In this document: positions 59,212-64,000 of the stretch, one piece after another
Layout of the letters: the number at the start of each line of letters is the position of its first letter
Position numbering within the stretch: position 1 is the first letter of the stretch
NCBI GenBank assembly: GCA_963715635.1
Contig: OY970261.1
Span: 3,720,001-3,784,000 of the forward strand
Source of the DNA: JAPKZH01 sp963715635
GTDB lineage: Bacteria; Acidobacteriota; Aminicenantia; Aminicenantales; UBA4085
DNA: 64,000 nt
Direction: 5' to 3'
Translations under genes and position numbers: made by a program
Notes under the pieces: generated by a model
What the model was told of the DNA's origin: nothing
The model's input: only the letters and a program-made list of their open reading frames with translations
Databases searched by the model: none

Positions 59212-61095
59212 ATGAAAAAAGCCTTTGCAGATACCTACGATGTTGTCGTAGTCGGCGCCGGCCATGCCGGGTGCGAGGCCGCCTTCGCGGCCAGCGCGAT
59301 GGGGCTTCGGACCTGCCTGATCACGATTCATCTGGAAACGATCGCCCAGATGTCCTGCAACCCGGCCATCGGAGGGCTCGCCAAGGGGCATTTGGTCCGG
59401 GAAATCGATGCACTCGGCGGGATCATGGGGTTTCTTGCCGACGAAACAGGCATCCAGTTCAGGCTCTTGAACCGGAGCCGCGGCGGCGCGGTCCAAGCGC
59501 CCCGGGCCCAGTGTGACAAAGCTCTCTACAGATTGACAATGAAGAAATGGCTGGAGGACATACCGAATTTGACGGTTTTTCAGGGAATCGTTACCGAGAT
59601 TTTGGTTGAAAAGGGGAAAGCCCGCGGCGTTTTGACCCTGGATGGCAACGCGATTCTAGGGAAAGCCATCATAGTGACACCCGGCACGTTCTTAAACGGG
59701 CTTATCCATATCGGCCTGAAGAGCTATCCCGCCGGAAGGGCGAACGAGCCGGCCTCCCATGAGTTAAGCGAGAATTTGCGAAAGCTTGGTTTTCGGACTT
59801 TCCGCCTGAAAACAGGCACTCCGATGCGTCTCGACAAACACACGATCGCCTGGGAAAATTTTGACGCTCAGCCGGGTGATGACGAGCCTGTCCCCTTCTC
59901 CTACCGGACGAAAAAAAAGCTCGAGAACAAAGTCGTCTGCTTTATCGGCTATACAAACCAAAAAACGCATGAGATCATTAGGCGTAGCCTGGACAAGTCC
60001 CCTCTTTACAGTGGAAAAATTAAGGGCGTCGGGACGAGGTACTGCCCTTCGATCGAGGACAAGGTCGTTAAATTTCCCCATCATTCGCGCCACCAGTTCT
60101 TCTTGGAGCCGGAAGGGCTGGATACTTCTGAGATCTATGTGAACGGCATTTCTTCAAGCCTCCCTTATGAAACTCAAAAACAGATCTTACAAAGCATCCC
60201 AGGCCTCGACCGGGCAAAAATTTTGAGGCCGGCTTATGGGATCGAATATGACGCAGTAGCCCCGATCCAGCTCCATCCGACCTTGGAAACAAAAATCATT
60301 GACCATTTATACCTCGCCGGCCAGATCAACGGCACTTCCGGCTATGAAGAAGCGGCCGCTCAAGGGCTGATGGCCGGAATCAACGCTGCGCTTAAAATTA
60401 GGAATAAAAAGCCGTTCATTCTGCGCCGAGATGAAGCTTATATAGGAGTGCTTATCGATGACCTGGTCTTAAAGGGAGTGGAGGAGCCATATAGGCTTTT
60501 TACATCACGCGCTGAATACCGCCTCATGCTCCGTATTGATAATGCCGACAAACGGCTGATGAGATACGGGCATGAGCTCGGGCTGATAAAAGAGGCGGAT
60601 TTTGCGGCTTACCTTGAGAGGCAGGGGAGAGCCCAGTTGGTCTTTAGTTTTCTGGAAAAGAATAAAATAACCCTGGAAAATAAAGAAAAAATATCTCTGA
60701 AAGACTACCTAAAAAAACCTGAAATTCGGCTGGGCAATGTGCTAGAATACGGAAAGATTCCCGTTTCTTTAACAGATGAAGACGTCAGGCATATCGAAGC
60801 AGAGGTCAAGTATGAAGGCTATATTAAGAAACAGGAAAAAGAAATTGCGAGAATATCGAAAATCGATGGAGTCAAAATCCCGAAAAATCTCGATTTTAAG
60901 GCAATCCATGGCCTGACAAGAGAAGCCGTCGAGAAAATGGAAAAATACAGGCCCATGACGGTTCGCGAGATGAAGAAAATCCCAGGGTTGACACCCTCGG
61001 ATATATTCAGCGTCTATGTTTATCTCAGCCTCCAGAGGAAAAAGAGGTCTGGCGGCCAAAATGTTTCACGTGGAACATTAGACCATGGCGAATAA
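59212..61095 (+). CDS. mnmG: tRNA uridine modification enzyme MnmG (GidA)
   Basis: 627 residues. FAD-binding start YDVVVVGAGHAGCEAAFAAS, then QMSCNPAIGGLAKGHLVREI and the GTSGYEEAAAQGLMAGINAA motif, with a C-terminal helical part. Partner of MnmE. I start at the ATG at 59212, one base past the mnmE stop; an open frame further upstream overlaps mnmE. The last codons contain the parS site and overlap the start of parA. Confidence 0.96.
   Translation: MKKAFADTYDVVVVGAGHAGCEAAFAASAMGLRTCLITIHLETIAQMSCNPAIGGLAKGHLVREIDALGGIMGFLADETGIQFRLLNRSRGGAVQAPRAQCDKALYRLTMKKWLEDIPNLTVFQGIVTEILVEKGKARGVLTLDGNAILGKAIIVTPGTFLNGLIHIGLKSYPAGRANEPASHELSENLRKLGFRTFRLKTGTPMRLDKHTIAWENFDAQPGDDEPVPFSYRTKKKLENKVVCFIGYTNQKTHEIIRRSLDKSPLYSGKIKGVGTRYCPSIEDKVVKFPHHSRHQFFLEPEGLDTSEIYVNGISSSLPYETQKQILQSIPGLDRAKILRPAYGIEYDAVAPIQLHPTLETKIIDHLYLAGQINGTSGYEEAAAQGLMAGINAALKIRNKKPFILRRDEAYIGVLIDDLVLKGVEEPYRLFTSRAEYRLMLRIDNADKRLMRYGHELGLIKEADFAAYLERQGRAQLVFSFLEKNKITLENKEKISLKDYLKKPEIRLGNVLEYGKIPVSLTDEDVRHIEAEVKYEGYIKKQEKEIARISKIDGVKIPKNLDFKAIHGLTREAVEKMEKYRPMTVREMKKIPGLTPSDIFSVYVYLSLQRKKRSGGQNVSRGTLDHGE
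61062..61077. promoter_or_regulatory. parS: parS centromere site
   Basis: TGTTTCACGTGGAACA matches the bacterial parS consensus TGTTTCACGTGAAACA with one mismatch. It lies in the last codons of mnmG, 8 nt before parA, and is the expected ParB binding site. No second copy was seen in the window. Confidence 0.88.
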
Positions 61096-61842
61096 AATCA
61101 TCGCTGTTGCCAACCAAAAGGGAGGGGTGGGGAAGACAACAACCGCCATAAACCTTTCGGCCTCCCTGGCATTGAAAAAAATCCGGGTCCTCCTTATAGA
61201 CTTTGATCCTCAAGGAATGGCGACGGCCGGCCTGGGAAGGGCCAAAGAACCGAACAGGGGTATTTACCAGGCCATGATGAACGGCCATGACATCCTGGAA
61301 TATATCGAGGGGACCGAGCTCGATAATCTCTATTTTTGTCCCTGCTCGCCGGAGCTGGCGGGGGCAGAGGTGGAGCTTTTCTCCAAGGACCATAGGGAAA
61401 AAAAGCTCCGGGAAGTCCTGGGAAAAATCAGGGCTAGGTTTAATTTTATCATCATTGACTGCCCCCCTTCCCTGGGATTTCTAACGATTAACGCCCTTTC
61501 GGCCGCCGATTCCGTCATTATCCCTGTTCAGACTGAATTCTTTTGCATGGAAGGGATCCCGACCTTCTTCAAACCTTAAATGAGGTCCGGACTTATTTTA
61601 ATCCTTCTCTCAAGATCGAAGGGATACTTCTGACCATGTTCGATGAGCGGACCAATCTTTCCAAACAGGTCGAAGAAGAAGTAAGGAAGTCTCTCAAGGA
61701 AATCGTCTATGCGGTTGTCATCCCCAGGACGGTCAGGTTGGCCGAAGCCCCCAGCTTCGGCAAGCCCATTGTGCTTTATGATATAAAGTCCAAAGGAGCA
61801 GAAGCCTATCTCAATTTAGCCGAGGAGATTCTCCAGAAATGA
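61085..61842 (+). CDS. parA: Chromosome partitioning ATPase ParA, frameshifted
   Basis: The N-terminal half (61085 to about 61560) has the deviant Walker A KGGVGKTTTAINLS, FIIIDCPPSLGFL and VIIPVQTEFFCMEG; the rest of ParA (about 61560-61842) is in the next frame: DLLQTLNEVRTYFNPS, LLTMFDERTNLSKQVEEE and IPRTVRLAEAPSFG. Adding one base within GGGATCCCG at 61553-61561 restores a normal protein of about 252 residues. Since parB and parS are intact, either the sequence has an error here or the gene is newly broken; no slippery site for programmed shifting is visible. ATP-driven segregation of ParB-parS complexes. Confidence 0.85.
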
Positions 61843-62684
61843 AAAAAGCATTAGGCAAAGGGATCAAAGCGTTTATACCCGAAGAATACGGAATCCTGAA
61901 GGACGAAAAATACGCCGAAATCGATATCGAACGACTCAAGCCGAACCCCCTTCAGCCGCGAACGAAGTTTGATGAGAAGGCCATCGATGAGCTGGCCCGG
62001 TCGATCAAGGAGGCGGGCGTCCTGCAGCCAATCCTGTGCGTCCCGGAAGAGGAATATTTTAAGATCCTCACCGGCGAAAGAAGATGGCGAGCGGCTCAAA
62101 AGGCCGGCCTCCAGAAGGTTCCCGTCCTGATTCGGAATATTCCCCAAGAGCAGCAGCTGGAGATCTCGCTTATTGAAAACCTTCAGAGAGAAGAGCTTAA
62201 CCCGATCGAAATCGCCCGAGCCTATCAGAGGATGATCGATGAGTTGAACTATACCCAGCAGGACGTGGGCGACAAAGTCGGCAAGGACAGGACCTCGGTG
62301 ACCAATTTTTTGCGGCTGCTCAAGCTCCCCGGGGAAGTCCAGGAGGGCCTCAAAGACGGCAGAATTTCTATGGGCCACGCCAGGGCCCTTCTGGCCATCG
62401 AAGTCCCGGAAGCCCAGGTGAAACTTTGCCGGAAAATCATCAAGAGAAACCTCTCGGTCAGAGATGTGGAGAGGCTCGTCTCCAAGCGCAAGCCGTCGGC
62501 CGCGCCTCTCAGGAGGGCCAAGACCGACCCCAACCTCGAAGCTTTGCAAGAAGATCTTTTGAGGTTTCTCGGGACAAAAGTGGACATCGCAGGAAACCAG
62601 AAGAGAGGCGTGATCAAGATATTCTATTTTTCTTTAGATGAGCTGAACAGGATCTTTGAGCTCATCAAGGGAGTAAATTCATGA
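61839..62684 (+). CDS. parB: Chromosome partitioning protein ParB
   Basis: 281 residues. CTPase/clamp motif in FKILTGERRWRAAQKAGL, NLQREELNPIEIARAYQRMI, helix-turn-helix TQQDVGDKVGKDRTSVTNFL, and a C-terminal dimer domain. Binds parS and spreads with CTP. Overlaps parA by 4 nt at the start and bactofilin at the end. Confidence 0.96.
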   Translation: MKKALGKGIKAFIPEEYGILKDEKYAEIDIERLKPNPLQPRTKFDEKAIDELARSIKEAGVLQPILCVPEEEYFKILTGERRWRAAQKAGLQKVPVLIRNIPQEQQLEISLIENLQREELNPIEIARAYQRMIDELNYTQQDVGDKVGKDRTSVTNFLRLLKLPGEVQEGLKDGRISMGHARALLAIEVPEAQVKLCRKIIKRNLSVRDVERLVSKRKPSAAPLRRAKTDPNLEALQEDLLRFLGTKVDIAGNQKRGVIKIFYFSLDELNRIFELIKGVNS

Positions 62685-63073
62685 AAGACAAGAGGAAGGA
62701 AATGGAAGAAACAAAAATCACGGGTTTTTTTGACAACGGGACGGAATTCAAGGGCGACCTGAAGTTTAAAGGGTCTTTTCGCATCGACGGGTATTTTCAG
62801 GGGAAAATCGAGTCTGATTCGATGCTGATCATCGGAGAAAAAGGGAAGGTCGAGGCCGAAGCCTACGTCGGTTTTGTCATTATCAACGGCGAATTCAAAG
62901 GCAATATCCGGGCTATAGAAAAGGTCGAGATAAACAGCAACGGCCGGGTGACCGGGACGATCATAACGCCCAAGCTCGTCGTCGAGGAGGGGGCCTATTT
63001 GGAGGCCAACTGCCAGACCTCCGAACAGGTTCCTTTGCCCGGCGCAGAGCAGAAAGAAAAATCAGGCAAATAG
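62681..63073 (+). CDS. Bactofilin
   Basis: 130 residues. A beta-helix core (about 15-105) with repeating small-hydrophobic strands: GTEFKGDLKFKGSFRIDGYF, LIIGEKGKVEAEAYVGFVII and NGRVTGTIITPKLVVEEGAY. Both ends are short and polar. Bactofilins are polymerising cytoskeletal proteins; some genomes encode them beside parAB and they help place ParABS. ATGA overlap with parB. Confidence 0.9.
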   Translation: MKDKRKEMEETKITGFFDNGTEFKGDLKFKGSFRIDGYFQGKIESDSMLIIGEKGKVEAEAYVGFVIINGEFKGNIRAIEKVEINSNGRVTGTIITPKLVVEEGAYLEANCQTSEQVPLPGAEQKEKSGK

Positions 63074-63075
63074 CC

Positions 63076-63801
63076 TTGAAAAAAGCCTTAGGAGTCATTC
63101 CTGTCCGGTTTCAATCGACCAGGTTCCCCGGAAAACCCTTGGCCCCGATTCTCGGGAAGCCGATGATTCAATGGGTTTATGAGGGGGCGAAAAAAGCAAA
63201 GCTCTTGGACAGGATCATTATTGCCACGGACAATGAAAGGATCTTCCGAACCGCCGAGAAAATCGGGGCCGAGGTGATGATGACATCAGCCGAGCATTCT
63301 TCCGGGACCGAACGTGCGGCGGAAGTGGCGGCTAAGGTCGAGGCGCCGATTATCATCAACATTCAAGGAGACGAGCCGCTTGTCGAGGGCGACATGCTGG
63401 ACGGCCTCGTCGGAGCCTTGCAGGATGAGGTCATTCCGATGGCCACTCTTATGGCTAAGGTCCATGATGTCAGTCTCCTCGAGGAAAGCCACATCGTCAA
63501 GGTCATCGCTGATAAAAACGGCTATGCCCTCTATTTTTCCCGGTCGCCTCTCCCCTACCAGGCCGCCGATTTTTTCTACCAGCATGTCGGGATCTACGGT
63601 TATCAAAGAGGTTTCCTCCTCAATTTCCATCGCCTGGGCCCGTCGAGGCTGGAGAAATTCGAGAAGCTGGAACAACTGAGGGCGCTGGAGGACGGCATAA
63701 AAATAAAAATGATCGAGATCCGTTTTGCCACCTTGAGTGTGGATACGCCGCAGGATATAATCAAGGTGGAACATTTTTTAAAAAAGAGGGTCCATGAGTA
63801 A
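63076..63801 (+). CDS. kdsB: 3-deoxy-manno-octulosonate cytidylyltransferase
   Basis: Activates KDO with CTP for lipid A-core LPS. 241 residues. IPVRFQSTRFPGKPLAPILG (nucleotide loop), SGTERAAEVA, NIQGDEPLVE and LPYQAADFFYQHVGIYGYQR are family signatures. TTG start at 63076, two nt after the bactofilin stop, consistent with coupling. Overlaps pyrG by 8 nt. Confidence 0.94.
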   Translation: MKKALGVIPVRFQSTRFPGKPLAPILGKPMIQWVYEGAKKAKLLDRIIIATDNERIFRTAEKIGAEVMMTSAEHSSGTERAAEVAAKVEAPIIINIQGDEPLVEGDMLDGLVGALQDEVIPMATLMAKVHDVSLLEESHIVKVIADKNGYALYFSRSPLPYQAADFFYQHVGIYGYQRGFLLNFHRLGPSRLEKFEKLEQLRALEDGIKIKMIEIRFATLSVDTPQDIIKVEHFLKKRVHE

Positions 63802-64000
63802 ATATATTTTTGTGACCGGAGGCGTGCTTTCGGGACTCGGCAAAGGGATCGCCGCGGCATCGGTCGGCCGGCTGCTGGAAAGCCATGGCTTCAAGATCAC
63901 GCTGCAAAAATTCGATCCCTACCTCAATGTGGACCCCGGAACGATGAACCCCTTCCAGCATGGTGAAGTCTACGTGACGGACGACGGCGCGGAGACCGAC
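63794..64000 (+). CDS. pyrG: CTP synthase, 3' end outside window
   Basis: The first 69 residues: MSKYIFVTGGVLSGLGKGIA, then KFDPYLNVDPGTMNPFQHGE and VYVTDDGAETD. These are the P-loop-like and substrate segments of the synthetase domain. ATG overlaps kdsB. kdsB followed by pyrG is logical, since KdsB uses CTP. Truncated by the window end. Confidence 0.95.
   Translation, partial: MSKYIFVTGGVLSGLGKGIAAASVGRLLESHGFKITLQKFDPYLNVDPGTMNPFQHGEVYVTDDGAETD

Noticed and set aside
61540..61580. Programmed -1 frameshift in parA
   Set aside because: No X XXY YYZ slippery heptamer or downstream pseudoknot is visible at the shift point; a missing base is simpler.

Overview
The window is about 64 kb of chromosome from a diderm, LPS-making bacterium. 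The LPS evidence is kdsB, heptose genes gmhB and waaF, LolB-like and BamA-like envelope proteins, long-form YidC and three outer-membrane efflux stacks. The MEP pathway genes (ispD, ispE, ispF), CarD, a bactofilin, a diverged Hfq and many secreted proteins of unknown family suggest an Acidobacteriota or Aminicenantes-type organism. That placement is an inference from gene content; no rRNA is present to confirm it.

Layout. 0-3.7 kb: a truncated DUF1646 membrane protein, then dnaN and dnaA on the minus strand, with a DnaA-box cluster and AT-rich tract upstream of dnaA (candidate oriC). 3.7-7.7 kb: a minus-strand envelope operon of a TPR lipoprotein, a second lipoprotein and a very large protease / beta-propeller / beta-barrel protein that carries a frameshift. 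7.8-14.8 kb: folD, rpmB, then a minus-strand FmdB-waaF-gmhB-rel block and an exported Memo-AMMECR1 fusion. 15-25.6 kb: a plus-strand housekeeping run lolB-like, ispE, tRNA-Gln, prs, rplY, pth, rpsF, rpsR, rplI, dnaB, radA, yacL-like, ispD, ispF. 25.8-30.3 kb: small secreted proteins, an M14 carboxypeptidase and an XdhC/MocA pair. 30.4-37.1 kb: one operon of ECF sigma factor, anti-sigma, Spy-like protein, MacA, MacB ATPase, MacB permease and TolC. 37.3-42.9 kb: a second tripartite pump (TolC, adaptor, HAE1-type RND). 43-48.8 kb: a heavy-metal-type RND pump on the minus strand with a His/Cys-rich small protein. 48.9-54.2 kb: SGNH hydrolase, hfq-like, pdxA, smpB, CorC-like, carD, Fis-like and an exported DUF5658-like protein. 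54.5-64 kb: rpmH, rnpA, yidD, yidC, jag, mnmE, mnmG, parA (frameshifted), parB, bactofilin, kdsB, pyrG (cut by the window end), with a parS site at the mnmG/parA junction.

The most interesting points are as follows. (1) The classical divergent junction rpmH <- ori -> dnaA is preserved in orientation but split by about 51 kb, and that span holds an 18 kb run of three efflux systems. (2) Several genes (SGNH hydrolase, carD, mnmE) have near-perfect sigma70-type promoters whose -10 box lies only 6-8 nt from the start codon, with no Shine-Dalgarno, which predicts leaderless mRNAs. (3) Two promoters facing each other overlap almost exactly at 48842-48876. (4) The protease-propeller-barrel protein with its lipoproteins may be an undescribed surface complex. 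(5) A secreted Memo-AMMECR1 fusion, a diverged N-terminally extended Hfq, a five-hairpin array upstream of mnmE and an inverted-repeat-bounded non-coding element at 13.1-13.3 kb are also worth a second look. Two conserved genes are broken by single-base frameshifts, both at the octamer GGATCCCG.
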